Positions 55,750 through 64,000 of a stretch of DNA of 64,000 nt are shown one piece after another. Made by a program: the position numbers and the translations under genes. Every line of letters begins with the position of its first letter. Within the stretch, counting starts at the first letter, position 1. This DNA is from Fictibacillus gelatini DSM 15865. GTDB taxonomy: Bacteria; Bacillota; Bacilli; Bacillales; Fictibacillaceae. The stretch is from contig NZ_AUMP01000001.1 of NCBI RefSeq assembly GCF_000430745.1, forward strand, positions 186,001 to 250,000, in the 5' to 3' direction. A model generated the notes under the pieces. It saw only the letters and a program-made list of their open reading frames with translations, ran no database searches and had not been told where the DNA came from.

Positions 55750-55905
55750 AATACATCCTCCTGACTTCTAGTTTTATCCTTCTTTTTCGCATCAAATCGG
55801 ATATACGGACTAACTCTATAGTTCATAGTATGAATACTTGAATAAAGATAGAAGAATTCACAAAAAATAACCGAAAAGATTTGCTCTATGAAAGGATGAA
55901 TTTCG

Positions 55906-56496
55906 TTGAATACATTTCGCATTTGTGCAGCCGCCGCCATTATCTCTCTTCTGGTTGGCTGCAATACGAATAAAGGGGCAGAACAACAGAACTATGCAGG
56001 TAAAGTGCACGTTAAACAAAGCGTCAATTATGAACGAAACCAATCGCCAAAAACATCACCGCAAGTTTCAAAACATCTCGTTCAGCTAGTTTCAGGAATT
56101 CCGGGCGTGAATGATGCAACAGCGATCGTTCTCGGAAGGTATGCCGTGGTCGGTATCGATGTTGATAAAAATTTTGATAAATCGAGAGTCGGTTCCATTA
56201 AATATACGGTAGCGGAAGCATTAAAGAAAGATCCGTATGGAGCAAATGCCGTTGTCACTGCGGATCCGGATACTGTCCAAAGGTTAAAAAACATGGGACG
56301 CGACATTCAAAAAGGACGGCCTGTGAGCGGAATTACAAAAGAGCTTGCCGAAATTATCGGGCGGCTTATGCCACAAGTCCCTCCTGATCTTATGGCGCCG
56401 AATCCTTCACCAACAAGAACGAATGACAAACAACTGTCAGGCAAAGACGATAAACAATTGAAAAAGATTCAAAAGGAAAATGAAAAAAGAAAATGA
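55906..56496 (+). CDS. ylaJ: YhcN/YlaJ family sporulation lipoprotein YlaJ
   Basis: The protein has 196 aa. The N terminus is a lipoprotein signal with lipobox LVGC (cysteine at residue 19). The conserved YhcN/YlaJ domain follows (about 45-155), with VSGIPGVNDATAIVLGRYAVV and VKGITKELAEII-type residues near 145. The C terminus is lysine-rich. Members are found in spore inner membrane or cortex and are linked to germination. The start is TTG at 55906 with AAAGGATGA upstream. Confidence 0.9.
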   Translation: MNTFRICAAAAIISLLVGCNTNKGAEQQNYAGKVHVKQSVNYERNQSPKTSPQVSKHLVQLVSGIPGVNDATAIVLGRYAVVGIDVDKNFDKSRVGSIKYTVAEALKKDPYGANAVVTADPDTVQRLKNMGRDIQKGRPVSGITKELAEIIGRLMPQVPPDLMAPNPSPTRTNDKQLSGKDDKQLKKIQKENEKRK

Positions 56497-56498
56497 TT

Positions 56499-56532
56499 TA
56501 AAAACTCCTGGGAGAACCTCAGGAGTTTTTAA
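56499..56532 (+). terminator. Terminator after ylaJ
   Basis: The stem AAAAACTCCTG / CAGGAGTTTTT with an 8-nt loop ends in a T run on the plus strand. Confidence 0.88.
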
Positions 56533-56586
56533 GTGGTGCCCGTTAGATGAAAAATGGTATAATTCATTTAGAAAGAGGTGGTTAAA

Positions 56587-56787
56587 ATGCGTGTAAAATG
56601 CGTACTTTGCGACACCATTCATACACTTGATGACCTTAGCGCAATTGCTAAAAAGCTGCGCAATCGACCCATTCATACGTACATGTGCGATCCATGCCAT
56701 GAAAGAATCACAAATAAAACGAACGATCGAAAAGCGACTGGAAACTTTATATTATACCGTTCTCCGGCAAAAGAAAATGAATGGTAA
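56587..56787 (+). CDS. ylaI: DUF2197 zinc-ribbon protein YlaI
   Basis: This small protein has 66 aa with two CxxC pairs, CVLC near the start and CDPC in NRPIHTYMCDPCHERI, forming a likely zinc ribbon. I chose the ATG at 56587 (MRVKCVLC), with GAGGTGG upstream; a GTG at 56578 is in frame but is part of the Shine-Dalgarno region. The role is unknown. Confidence 0.9.
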   Translation: MRVKCVLCDTIHTLDDLSAIAKKLRNRPIHTYMCDPCHERITNKTNDRKATGNFILYRSPAKENEW

Positions 56788-56824
56788 TAAGAAAGCACAA
56801 ACACCCGCTTATACTTCTTATTTG

Positions 56825-56862
56825 AAAAAACCGAAGCATGTTAACCCATGCTTCGGTTTTTT
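56825..56862. terminator. Bidirectional terminator of ylaI and ylaH
   Basis: The stem AAAAAACCGAAGCATG / CATGCTTCGGTTTTTT has a 6-nt loop. It contains the last five codons and stop of ylaH. Confidence 0.9.
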
Positions 56863-57179
56863 GCTTTCTTGCTTTGATAAAGCCGCACTTTGTAGATGAT
56901 CAGAATTAACGCTGCGACAATTAGTCCTTCCGCAACTGGAAGACCAATTCCGAACAATGTTAAAGGAAAGCAGCCGATTACCAAAAACGTGTAAATGACT
57001 GCTGACTTTAATATGGGCAGCTTTTTTGCAAATCCTAGCTTATAAACAATAATCGATAAAATCGTAATGACGATATATAGGAGAAAAAAACCTTGCACCG
57101 GATGTTGATCAATTCCTAAAAGAAGCGCAATCGGTGATGAATCCTGGCCAGACGCTTCCATTATTTTTTTACTATCCAT
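56841..57179 (-). CDS. ylaH: YlaH-like membrane protein
   Basis: This protein of unknown function has 112 aa (B. subtilis 105) and three membrane segments: [40 protein letters not shown] and [18 protein letters not shown]. It ends in a basic tail. It is 48 bp after typA and convergent with ylaI. Confidence 0.9.
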   Translation of the reverse strand: MDSKKIMEASGQDSSPIALLLGIDQHPVQGFFLLYIVITILSIIVYKLGFAKKLPILKSAVIYTFLVIGCFPLTLFGIGLPVAEGLIVAALILIIYKVRLYQSKKAKNRSMG

Positions 57180-57227
57180 CCTTTGACACCTCCACGTTGG
57201 AAGAACGAATTGCTAATGTAAATTCGT

Positions 57228-59066
57228 TTATTGTTGCTTTGCGAGTTTTTTCTTTTTCTCTACCCTTTCCCGTTCGCCTTTATCGAGAATTTTTTTACGG
57301 AGACGAATGCTTTCAGGCGTTACTTCGCAATATTCATCGTCATTTAAATACTCTAGCGCTTCCTCTAATGTCATGATTCTCGGTTTTTTCATTGTAACGG
57401 TCGTATCTTTTGTAGCGGAACGCATATTTGTCATTTGCTTTGCTTTTGTAATGTTGACGGTAATATCATTTTCACGGGTATGTTCCCCAACGATCATTCC
57501 TTCATAAACCTCCGTACCTGGCTCAACGAAAATAGTACCTCGATCTTCGACGTTAATAATGCCGTATTGAGTTGCTTTACCGTTTTCCATCGAGACAAGC
57601 ACCCCTTGCCTGCGTCCGCCGACATTTCCGGCAATAAATGGCTGATAGCTGTCAAAGGAATGGTTCAAAATCCCGTATCCCCGTGTTTGAGTTAAAAATT
57701 CCGTCGTATAGCCAATCAATCCGCGGGCAGGAACCATGAATTCAAGCCGGACCTGTCCGGAACCATTATTAATCATATTCAACATTTCGCCTTTTCTCTC
57801 GCCGAGCGATTCCATAATTGCCCCTGTATATTCTTCCGGGATGTCAATTTGCACACGCTCAACTGGCTCACAGCGGACCCCATCAATTTCGCGAACGATG
57901 ACTTCCGGTTTCGATACTTGAAGCTCATACCCTTCACGGCGCATATTCTCAATTAAGATGGATAGATGAAGCTCACCGCGCCCTGAGACGATCCACGCAT
58001 CCGGCGAATCCGTATTTTCCACACGAAGCGATACATCCGTCTCTAATTGAGCTCTTAAACGCTCTTCAATTTTACGGGCCGTAATATATTTTCCTTCTCT
58101 GCCCGCAAATGGCGAATTGTTTACTAAAAATGTCATTTTCAAAGTCGGCTCATCAATACGAAGAACAGGAAGAGCCTCTTCTTCATTTTCCGGACAAACC
58201 GTTTCACCAACGTTAATTTCTTCCATTCCCGAAACCGCTACTAAATCGCCTGCTTTCGCTTCGTTTACTTCAATTCTCTTAAGGCCAAGGAAACCAAAAA
58301 TTTTCGTCACGCGAAATTTCTTTATACTTCCGTCAAGCTTCATTAAGGAAACGGCCTGGCCAACCTTCATCGTCCCTCTAAAGACACGCCCGATCCCGAT
58401 ACGGCCTAAATAATCATTGTAATCGAGCAATGCGACCTGGAATTGAAGCGGCTCTTCGCTGTTATCAACAGGTGCCGGAATATGATCAATGATCGCATTA
58501 AATAAAGCGGTCATATCCTCATCCTGCTTTTCCGGATCCAGGCTTGCTGTTCCTTTAATCGCCGAAGCAAATACGACCGGAAATTCAAGCTGGTCTTCAT
58601 CTGCTCCTAAATCAATGAATAAATCAATCACTTCATCAACGACTTCAAGCGGACGGGCAAACTCGCGGTCGATTTTATTAACGACAACGATTGGCGTTAA
58701 TTTTTGTTCCAATGCTTTTTTTAGCACGAAGCGCGTTTGCGGCATGCAGCCTTCATAGGCATCAACAACAAGCAATACCCCGTCAACCATCTTCATAATC
58801 CTTTCGACTTCTCCGCCAAAGTCGGCATGTCCCGGTGTATCCATAATGTTAATGCGTTTATCCTTATAATTAATGGCTGTATTCTTTGCCAGAATCGTAA
58901 TTCCACGTTCTTTTTCAAGATCGTTAGAATCCATTGCACGTTCATGCACATTTTCATTCGTACGGAACGTGCCGGACTGATGCAAAAGTTTGTCCACGAG
59001 CGTTGTTTTTCCATGGTCAACGTGGGCGATAATCGCGATGTTTCTAATGTCTTCTCGACGTTTCAA
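57228..59066 (-). CDS. typA: Ribosome-associated GTPase TypA/BipA (YlaG)
   Basis: TypA is a translational GTPase of the EF-G family involved in ribosome assembly and stress response. The protein has 612 aa. The G domain shows [20 protein letters not shown] (G1), [14 protein letters not shown] (G3) and [12 protein letters not shown] (G4). EF-G-like domains II, III and V and the BipA-specific C-terminal domain ([17 protein letters not shown]) follow. The start is ATG at 59066 with AAGGAGAG upstream. An extended -10 promoter lies 69 bp before it. Confidence 0.97.
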   Translation of the reverse strand: MKRREDIRNIAIIAHVDHGKTTLVDKLLHQSGTFRTNENVHERAMDSNDLEKERGITILAKNTAINYKDKRINIMDTPGHADFGGEVERIMKMVDGVLLVVDAYEGCMPQTRFVLKKALEQKLTPIVVVNKIDREFARPLEVVDEVIDLFIDLGADEDQLEFPVVFASAIKGTASLDPEKQDEDMTALFNAIIDHIPAPVDNSEEPLQFQVALLDYNDYLGRIGIGRVFRGTMKVGQAVSLMKLDGSIKKFRVTKIFGFLGLKRIEVNEAKAGDLVAVSGMEEINVGETVCPENEEEALPVLRIDEPTLKMTFLVNNSPFAGREGKYITARKIEERLRAQLETDVSLRVENTDSPDAWIVSGRGELHLSILIENMRREGYELQVSKPEVIVREIDGVRCEPVERVQIDIPEEYTGAIMESLGERKGEMLNMINNGSGQVRLEFMVPARGLIGYTTEFLTQTRGYGILNHSFDSYQPFIAGNVGGRRQGVLVSMENGKATQYGIINVEDRGTIFVEPGTEVYEGMIVGEHTRENDITVNITKAKQMTNMRSATKDTTVTMKKPRIMTLEEALEYLNDDEYCEVTPESIRLRKKILDKGERERVEKKKKLAKQQ

Positions 59067-59134
59067 CGTAATCTCTCCTTAAAGATCTATATCAATGAGA
59101 TCATTTTTATCTTGAATTATTTACAACTGTTCTA

Positions 59135-59143
59135 TTATAGCAC
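59135..59143 (-). promoter_or_regulatory. Extended -10 promoter element of typA
   Basis: On the minus strand TGCTATAAT is a perfect TGnTATAAT extended -10. No good -35 is seen 17 bp upstream, as expected for extended -10 promoters. It points toward typA. Confidence 0.65.
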
Positions 59144-59211
59144 AAATGAAATATCTTTTTCTTTTTTTCACAAAATCATTTACAATAAACATGAAGATTG
59201 GAGGGTTAACT

Positions 59212-59397
59212 TTGAAATTTACGAACGTTATATTTTTTCTAATCGCCATGTTAGCCGCTTTGTCGATTGCTTCCATTGGCGTTGCGCTTGCAGAAAAAAG
59301 CTGGCTCATCGGAATTCTCGCGGTTATAGGCGTCATCGTATTCATGGGCTTAGGCTTCACGTTAAAAAAGCGGCTTAGAGAAGCCGGCAAAATATAA
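59212..59397 (+). CDS. ylaF: Small membrane protein YlaF (DUF5325)
   Basis: The protein has about 61 aa and two membrane segments: VIFFLIAMLAALSIASIGVAL (partly) and IGILAVIGVIVFMGLGF. It ends with a basic tail (KKRLREAGK). I chose the TTG at 59212 with GGAGGG six bases upstream; the longer frame to 59146 overlaps the typA promoter. It is divergent from typA. The function is unknown. Confidence 0.83.
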   Translation: MKFTNVIFFLIAMLAALSIASIGVALAEKSWLIGILAVIGVIVFMGLGFTLKKRLREAGKI

Positions 59398-59660
59398 GAA
59401 AAGCGAAAGCGCCCGAATTGCACCTAACTACGTCGACGTCCTGTGGACAACGGTGCAATCCTCGCCGTCCTGGCTTGCCCGACAGCTGCTTGCGCTTGCG
59501 CCTCACCCTCAATGTCTCTTCCTCTACAAGAGAAGCTCCGAAGCCTGCTGTGTCGAGACAACTCGAAGCTTATTCGTGAAGTAGATGCTCGTGGCTGTTG
59601 CCGCTACAGGGGAGGTGAAGCGACTCGAGGGGCTGGGCGTACGCTCGCCACCTATTCCTT
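59398..59660. repeat. GC-rich intergenic repeat-like element
   Basis: The stretch begins AAGAAAAGCGAAAGCGCCCG, a start typical of dispersed intergenic repeats of Bacillus and Geobacillus genomes. It has higher GC than its neighbours and short inverted repeats, for example TTGCACC / GGTGCAA (59418-59458). No protein-like frame is present. Only one copy is in this window, so repeat status is inferred from resemblance. Confidence 0.55.
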
Positions 59661-59677
59661 AATATTCTCCTATGTAA

Positions 59678-59714
59678 AAATTCTTCGCTGATCGTTCCTA
59701 TCAGCGAAGAATTT
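59678..59714 (-). terminator. Terminator of the inositol-monophosphatase gene
   Basis: A perfect 15-bp stem AAATTCTTCGCTGAT / ATCAGCGAAGAATTT with a 7-nt loop contains the last codons (Ile-Leu-Arg-stop) of the minus-strand gene and is followed by a T-rich tract. Confidence 0.87.
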
Positions 59715-60495
59715 CTTTTAAAATGGATTCATGGAGTCCCGGTTTGGCGGCGAATATGCTATTTTTGTCTAAAACATTAATTTCATCTCCTGAGGCAGTC
59801 GTTACGATCCCGCCGACTTCATCGATTAATATGATTCCTGCGGCAAAATCCCATGGGGAAAGGCGCATCGTTATGTAAGCATCCAGCCTGCCGCATGCAA
59901 CATACGCGAGCTCCAAAGCCGCTGACCCATAAGATCTTGTTCCACGGGCATTTTTGACGATTGGAATAAGACGATGATGATCGATCCTCGTATTCGGTCT
60001 CACCCATGTTGCGTTAATGCCTATTACCGCTTCATTCAAACTCGTATTTTCAAGGGCTGGCAACTTTTTCTCGTTCAAATAAGCTCCCTTTCCTTTCATG
60101 CAATGAAACAGTTCGCCTCTGACAACATCATAAATGAACCCAACTTTCCCTTCGCCGTTTTCATAAATCCCAACTGAAATCGCAAAATTGAATTGTTGAT
60201 TGACAAAGTTTGTCGTCCCATCAATCGGATCAACTATCCAGACGACTCCATCGGCATTTGTCACTTCATCACCAAAGCCTTCTTCACCGAGTATTTTATG
60301 CTCTGGAAATGTTTCATTAATTTTGCCGATAAAAAACTTTTCAACCTTTTTATCCATATCGGTCACAAGGTCTGAAAAATTCGATTTATATGTAATTGTA
60401 CGTTTTTCAGTGAACGATTGTTTTAACAGTTCGCCCGCCTCAAAAATCCACTTTTCAGCACATTCATAAATGGTTTGCCATGTAGAAACATTCAA
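59701..60495 (-). CDS. yktC: Inositol monophosphatase family protein (YktC)
   Basis: This Mg-dependent sugar phosphatase has about 264 aa (B. subtilis YktC 265). Metal-binding motifs are LGEEGFGD, WIVDPIDGTTNFVNQ and the C-terminal SPWDFAAGIILIDEVGG. I chose the TTG at 60495 with GGAG nine bases upstream, which aligns with the B. subtilis start; an ATG at 60510 is the alternative. The substrate is not evident (inositol phosphate, or NADP/fructose bisphosphate in relatives). Confidence 0.9.
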   Translation of the reverse strand: MNVSTWQTIYECAEKWIFEAGELLKQSFTEKRTITYKSNFSDLVTDMDKKVEKFFIGKINETFPEHKILGEEGFGDEVTNADGVVWIVDPIDGTTNFVNQQFNFAISVGIYENGEGKVGFIYDVVRGELFHCMKGKGAYLNEKKLPALENTSLNEAVIGINATWVRPNTRIDHHRLIPIVKNARGTRSYGSAALELAYVACGRLDAYITMRLSPWDFAAGIILIDEVGGIVTTASGDEINVLDKNSIFAAKPGLHESILKEILR

Positions 60496-60555
60496 TCTTA
60501 TCAGCTCCATTACTTCAATCTTTTTTATTATTATAGCGCACACTTATTCAATCAC

Positions 60556-60595
60556 AAAAAAACGAACCCTCCATTTTAGGGTCGGCTCGTTTTTA
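60556..60595 (-). terminator. Terminator between ykzI and yktC
   Basis: On the minus strand AAAAACGA....ACCCT pairs with AGGGT.TCGTTTTT, with a 4-nt internal bulge and a T run after it. Confidence 0.7.
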
Positions 60596-60615
60596 TTATC
60601 CTGAATCCGGCCTGA

Positions 60616-60804
60616 TCATGCCTCTAATCTCACTAATTCCTGGCGCAATTTTTCGAGTTTCCGTTTAGAGTCATTAATTTGCTTTTGGTCTTTTGCTTTC
60701 ATTGCATCAAACAATGTTGATAATTCATAGTCAATTTCAAGTTTCAATACAGGAATTCTCCGCTCAGCATCATTCTTTTTTAATGTTTGAATCACTTGTT
60801 TCAT
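60616..60804 (-). CDS. ykzI: Small protein YkzI
   Basis: The protein has 62 aa, is highly charged and is predicted helical (KAKDQKQINDSKRKLEKLRQ). The start is ATG at 60804, a little after a GGAAG site. The name rests on its place between yktB and yktC, as in B. subtilis, and on its length. The function is unknown. Confidence 0.78.
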   Translation of the reverse strand: MKQVIQTLKKNDAERRIPVLKLEIDYELSTLFDAMKAKDQKQINDSKRKLEKLRQELVRLEA

Positions 60805-61008
60805 TGTTACACTTCCCTTCCCTATCGTTTTTATGAAAATTTTTTAGTGTCGTTTTAAAAATCCTTCACTCTATCATATGGCGTTTTATCTCGTCTGTAA
60901 CCGACAAATGCTCAATCTTTTCGATACGAAAAAATCAATTTTGAGTTTTTAGATGTACAAAATGGTATGATAAACTACATGGAGAATATCGTCAGTAAGG
61001 AGGAATGA

Positions 61009-61656
61009 ATGATGTCGATTCATGCAGCATTTTCTAAGGAAGATTTTGACGTATTCAAGGTAGATGGATTAGAGGCTCGGATGGAAAAAATAAAATCTAA
61101 CATCTGGCCAAAACTCGAGGAACTCGGGAATTATTTTGCGCCCATTTTATCTGCCCGGACCGGGGAAGAAATGTTTTTTCATGTCGCCAAACATGCAAGA
61201 CGAAAAGTGAATCCGCCTAACGATACGTGGGTTGCTTTTTCAAGTAATTCTCGTGGTTACAAAATGCTCCCCCATTTCCAAATCGGACTCTTCGAAACCC
61301 ATATGTTCGTCTGGTTTGCGATTATTTATGAGTGCCCAATAAAAGAACAATTTGGAGCTCTAATGGAAAAAAGAATAGAGGAAATTGTAAGGACGATTCC
61401 AGACGAGTTCGTTTGGTCAGGCGATCATACGAAACCGATAGCATATCCTCATCAAGAAATCAAAACAAACAAATTAGAAGAAATGATTGATCGACTTAAA
61501 ACGGTAAAAAAAGCTGAATTACTATGCGGTATTCATCTTTCTCGGGAAGATGTTATACATATGAGTGCAGAAGAATTAGCTGCGAAAATTGATTCAACCT
61601 TTGAAACACTCTTACCTCTCTACCTTTTAAAAAAACAAGCTTACGTGGCAAATTGA
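61009..61656 (+). CDS. yktB: UPF0637/DUF1054 protein YktB
   Basis: This cytoplasmic protein of unknown function has 215 aa (B. subtilis about 211). The family start FSKEDFDVFKVDGLEARM is followed by FHVAKHARRKVNPPNDTWVA, LPHFQIGLFETHMFVWFA and PDEFVWSGDHTKP. Two adjacent ATG codons follow AAGGAGG; 61012 is equally likely as the start. Confidence 0.92.
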   Translation: MMSIHAAFSKEDFDVFKVDGLEARMEKIKSNIWPKLEELGNYFAPILSARTGEEMFFHVAKHARRKVNPPNDTWVAFSSNSRGYKMLPHFQIGLFETHMFVWFAIIYECPIKEQFGALMEKRIEEIVRTIPDEFVWSGDHTKPIAYPHQEIKTNKLEEMIDRLKTVKKAELLCGIHLSREDVIHMSAEELAAKIDSTFETLLPLYLLKKQAYVAN

Positions 61657-61662
61657 CGGCAG

Positions 61663-61690
61663 GAAGGGGAGATTTTTTCTCCGCTTCTTA
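61663..61690 (+). terminator. Hairpin after yktB
   Basis: GAAGGGGAGA pairs with TCTCCGCTTC (mostly) around a T-rich loop 10 bp after yktB. No clear T tract follows, so terminator function is doubtful. Confidence 0.35.
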
Positions 61691-61742
61691 CCATCATTAT
61701 ATTGGGGTTAAATAAAATGGTATAGGTAAGTATCTAATATTT

Positions 61743-62702
61743 TCAAAAGATTCCTTTCCATTTTGCCTGTATTTGTTTAGCTTCTTCAATCATTCGATTG
61801 ACTAATTCTTCAACAGAAGGAATGTCGTGGATTCTTCCGATCACCTGGCCAGCCCAGCCAAAACCTTCTTTTTTTAACCCTTCGTAAATTAACTTTTTAT
61901 TTCGCTCTCCACTAATGAAGTCTTTTAAATGTTCATATGTAGGTCGGGTTTCTTCTTCTTGAAGAATTTTATCGGTCCAAGTGTTCGATATCGCTCGTGC
62001 GGGTGCACCTATTTTTCGTTTGATAACAACCGTATCCGTTTCAGCTCCGTTAACGATCATCTCTTTATAAATAGGATGGGCGTGTTCACATTCTTTCGTT
62101 GCAATAAATCGTGTCCCCATTTCAATTCCTTCCGCTCCAAGGGCTATCGCCGCCATCAATCCCCTGCCATCGCCAATTCCACCGGAGGCGATGACCGGAA
62201 TGGAAACGCTGTCAACAACTTGTGGAATTAACACAAACGTGCCGGTATCCTCTTTTCCAATATGGCCCCCGCCTTCCTGGCCAACAACCATTACGCTATC
62301 TGCTCCAAGTTGTTCAGCCTTTTGCGCCTGTCTTCTTGAGGCGACAAGCACTAATTTTTTCGTATTGACTCCTTGCAGCATGTCAAAAATCGGCGCAGGA
62401 TTTCCTCCTGTCATGCTGATCACTGGCACTTCTTCCTGGATGGCCACTTCAAGCATATGTTCAAATGGTCTCCCATGTTGTCCAATCGCAAAGTTAACAC
62501 CAAACGGCTTATCCGTTAGCGCTTTAACCTTTTTAATTTCTTCCCTTAATTCTTCCGGCGACTGAAGTGACATGGCCGTAATTTGCCCTAATCCTCCTGC
62601 ATTTGAAACCGCAGACGCTAATTTCGAATAAGCAAGATAAGCAAGCCCGCCTTGAATAATCGGATATTGAATTCCCAAAAGTTTGGTTACCCTCGTTTTC
62701 AC
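61743..62702 (-). CDS. Nitronate monooxygenase / FabK-like flavoprotein
   Basis: This FMN-dependent TIM-barrel enzyme has about 319 aa. Motifs are PIIQGGLAYLAYSKLASAVS, the catalytic-region VVGQEGGGHIG, the phosphate-binding VIASGGIGDGRGLMAAIALG and IEMGTRFIAT. The family includes nitronate monooxygenases, enoyl-ACP reductase FabK and related oxidoreductases, and the exact reaction cannot be told. I chose the GTG at 62702 with GGTGGAG upstream; the frame extends to 62768. It lies where yktA would be expected between yktB and speA. Confidence 0.85.
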   Translation of the reverse strand: MKTRVTKLLGIQYPIIQGGLAYLAYSKLASAVSNAGGLGQITAMSLQSPEELREEIKKVKALTDKPFGVNFAIGQHGRPFEHMLEVAIQEEVPVISMTGGNPAPIFDMLQGVNTKKLVLVASRRQAQKAEQLGADSVMVVGQEGGGHIGKEDTGTFVLIPQVVDSVSIPVIASGGIGDGRGLMAAIALGAEGIEMGTRFIATKECEHAHPIYKEMIVNGAETDTVVIKRKIGAPARAISNTWTDKILQEEETRPTYEHLKDFISGERNKKLIYEGLKKEGFGWAGQVIGRIHDIPSVEELVNRMIEEAKQIQAKWKGIF

Positions 62703-62825
62703 CAAATCTCCACCCTCTCCATTAAAATAATCCTTACATATTAGAATGAATTTTGATATACTTTTCATGTTTTATGTATAATAAAACAATTATGATTATG
62801 TTTATTATAGATGAGGTGCAGAATA

Positions 62826-64000
62826 TTGTCACAACATGAAACTCCATTGTTTACCGGTTTAAAAAAACATGCCGGACGAAATCCGATACAATTTCATATC
62901 CCCGGCCATAAAAAAGGTGCCGGCATGGATCCGGAATTCCGCGAATTTATCGGAGACAATGCTTTATCCATCGATTTAATTAACATCGCGCCTTTGGATG
63001 ACCTTCATTCGCCAAAAGGAATGATTGATGAAGCGCAAAAACTTGCGGCTGAAGCGTTTGGTGCGGATTATACATTTTTCTCCGTTCAAGGCACGAGCGG
63101 TGCGATCATGACGATGATTCTATCTGTTTGTTCACCTGGGGATAAAATTATCGTGCCGCGAAATGTGCACAAATCGATTATGACAGCGATCGTTTTCTCT
63201 GGGGCAACACCGATTTTTATCCACCCGGAAGTGGACAACGAACTCGGCATATCGCACGGAATTACACCAGAAAGCGTAAGGAAGGCATTAAAGCAAAACC
63301 CAGATGCGAAAGCCGTGCTTGTCATTAACCCGACCTACTTTGGCATTTGTGCCAATTTAAAAGAAATTGTAGAGATTAGCCATTCATACTCGATCCCTGT
63401 TCTTGTTGATGAGGCACATGGCGTATTAATTCATTTCCATGATGAACTTCCGCTTTCTGCCATGCAAGCCGGAGCGGATATGGCAGCGACAAGCGTCCAT
63501 AAATTAGGCGGTTCATTAACTGGAAGTTCGATCTTAAATGTAAAAGAAGGGCTTGTATCAAAAGACCGCGTTCAAACGATTCTTAGCATGCTGACAACGA
63601 CATCTACATCGTATTTATTGCTCGCTTCACTTGATGTAGCACGAAAACGATTGGCAACGGAAGGGCATGATTTAGCCGAGAAAACGATTAGGCTGGCTAA
63701 TGAAACAAGGGCGAAAATCAATGAAATTCCACATCTTTATTGTGTTGGAAAAGAAATATTAGGAACGGGCGCAACATATGATATGGATCCATCGAAGCTT
63801 TTAATCTCTGTTAAAGAACTTGGCATAACGGGGTATGATGCTGAAGTATGGCTGCGCGAACATTACAACATTGAAGTCGAATTATCTGATCTTTACAATA
63901 TTCTCTGCTTAATTACGACCGGCGATCACGAGAAAAATACGCATATCCTGGTTACCGCTCTTCGGGAACTATCCAGCTTTTACAGTAACGAGGAAATCGA
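62826..64000 (+). CDS. speA: Arginine decarboxylase SpeA (Orn/Lys/Arg decarboxylase family), 3' end outside window
   Basis: SpeA is a PLP enzyme that makes agmatine from arginine, the first step of polyamine synthesis in B. subtilis. About 391 codons are visible of roughly 490. The N terminus has FHIPGHKKGAGMDPEF. The PLP site shows FFSVQGTSGAIMTMIL, VLVDEAHGV and the Schiff-base lysine K226 in ATSVHKLGGS. The start is TTG at 62826 with GATGAGGTG upstream. A lysine decarboxylase of the same family (yaaO) is the alternative, but the neighbouring ykt genes favour speA. Confidence 0.93.
   Translation, partial: MSQHETPLFTGLKKHAGRNPIQFHIPGHKKGAGMDPEFREFIGDNALSIDLINIAPLDDLHSPKGMIDEAQKLAAEAFGADYTFFSVQGTSGAIMTMILSVCSPGDKIIVPRNVHKSIMTAIVFSGATPIFIHPEVDNELGISHGITPESVRKALKQNPDAKAVLVINPTYFGICANLKEIVEISHSYSIPVLVDEAHGVLIHFHDELPLSAMQAGADMAATSVHKLGGSLTGSSILNVKEGLVSKDRVQTILSMLTTTSTSYLLLASLDVARKRLATEGHDLAEKTIRLANETRAKINEIPHLYCVGKEILGTGATYDMDPSKLLISVKELGITGYDAEVWLREHYNIEVELSDLYNILCLITTGDHEKNTHILVTALRELSSFYSNEEI

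Noticed and set aside
59443-59691. 82-codon plus-strand frame in the GC-rich block
   Set aside because: Composition (Cys, Arg, Ala, Ser rich) and lack of a start signal fit non-coding repeat DNA.

Overview
The window is a 64 kb chromosomal segment of a spore-forming Bacillaceae (Bacillus sensu lato) with moderately low GC. The evidence is the near-complete gene-order match to the Bacillus subtilis speA - yktB - typA - ftsW - pycA - cta - ylb - bshC - dcw (mraZ to ftsZ) - spoIIGA - sigE region, the presence of spoVD, spoVE, spoIIGA, sigE, gerR, ylbJ and ylaJ, and strong Gram-positive ribosome binding sites. Most genes lie on the minus strand, so the region reads in natural order from right to left. 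I could not run database searches; family assignments rest on recognised motifs, lengths and synteny.

Left part (1-21.9 kb): the division and cell-wall cluster. mraZ, rsmH, ftsL, pbpB, spoVD, murE, murF, mraY, murD, spoVE, murG, murB, divIB, ylxW, ylxX, sbp, ftsA and ftsZ run as one minus-strand series. They are followed by the spoIIGA-sigE sporulation operon; sigE is cut by the window edge. Visible control sites include a MraZ-type operator of roughly 10-bp repeats in front of mraZ, a near-consensus sigma-H promoter in front of ftsA, a long-spacer promoter with Spo0A-box-like heptamers in front of spoIIGA, and terminator-like hairpins around spoVE and after spoVD.

Middle part (21.9-42 kb): bshC (bacillithiol), panE (pantothenate), a three-gene biotin-dependent acyl-CoA carboxylase (yngH/yngHB/yngE type), then the ylb series (ylbP, gerR, rpmF, ylbN, ylbM/tmcAL, ylbL, ylbK, ylbJ, coaD, rsmD, ylbG, ylbF, ylbE, ylbD, ylbC, ylbB, ylbA). 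Additions relative to B. subtilis are a crotonase-fold enzyme, a PaaI-type thioesterase, a secreted beta-rich protein and a small unknown plus-strand gene with a structured, terminator-ended RNA candidate before it.

Right part (42-64 kb): the caa3 cytochrome oxidase genes ctaBCDEFG (ctaA is absent from its usual place, which instead holds a 222-bp structured repeat), pycA, ftsW, the yla series with typA, an inositol-monophosphatase gene, ykzI, yktB, a nitronate-monooxygenase-like gene, and the start of speA (cut by the window end).

This is mainly a housekeeping and sporulation region. I found no phage, IS transposase, CRISPR array, tRNA, rRNA or defence locus. The most interesting unexplained signals are the structured RNA between rsmD and the 36.8 kb gene, the terminator hairpins shared by mirror-image gene ends, the inverted-repeat element family, and the acyl-CoA carboxylase lying close to a decarboxylase-like crotonase.
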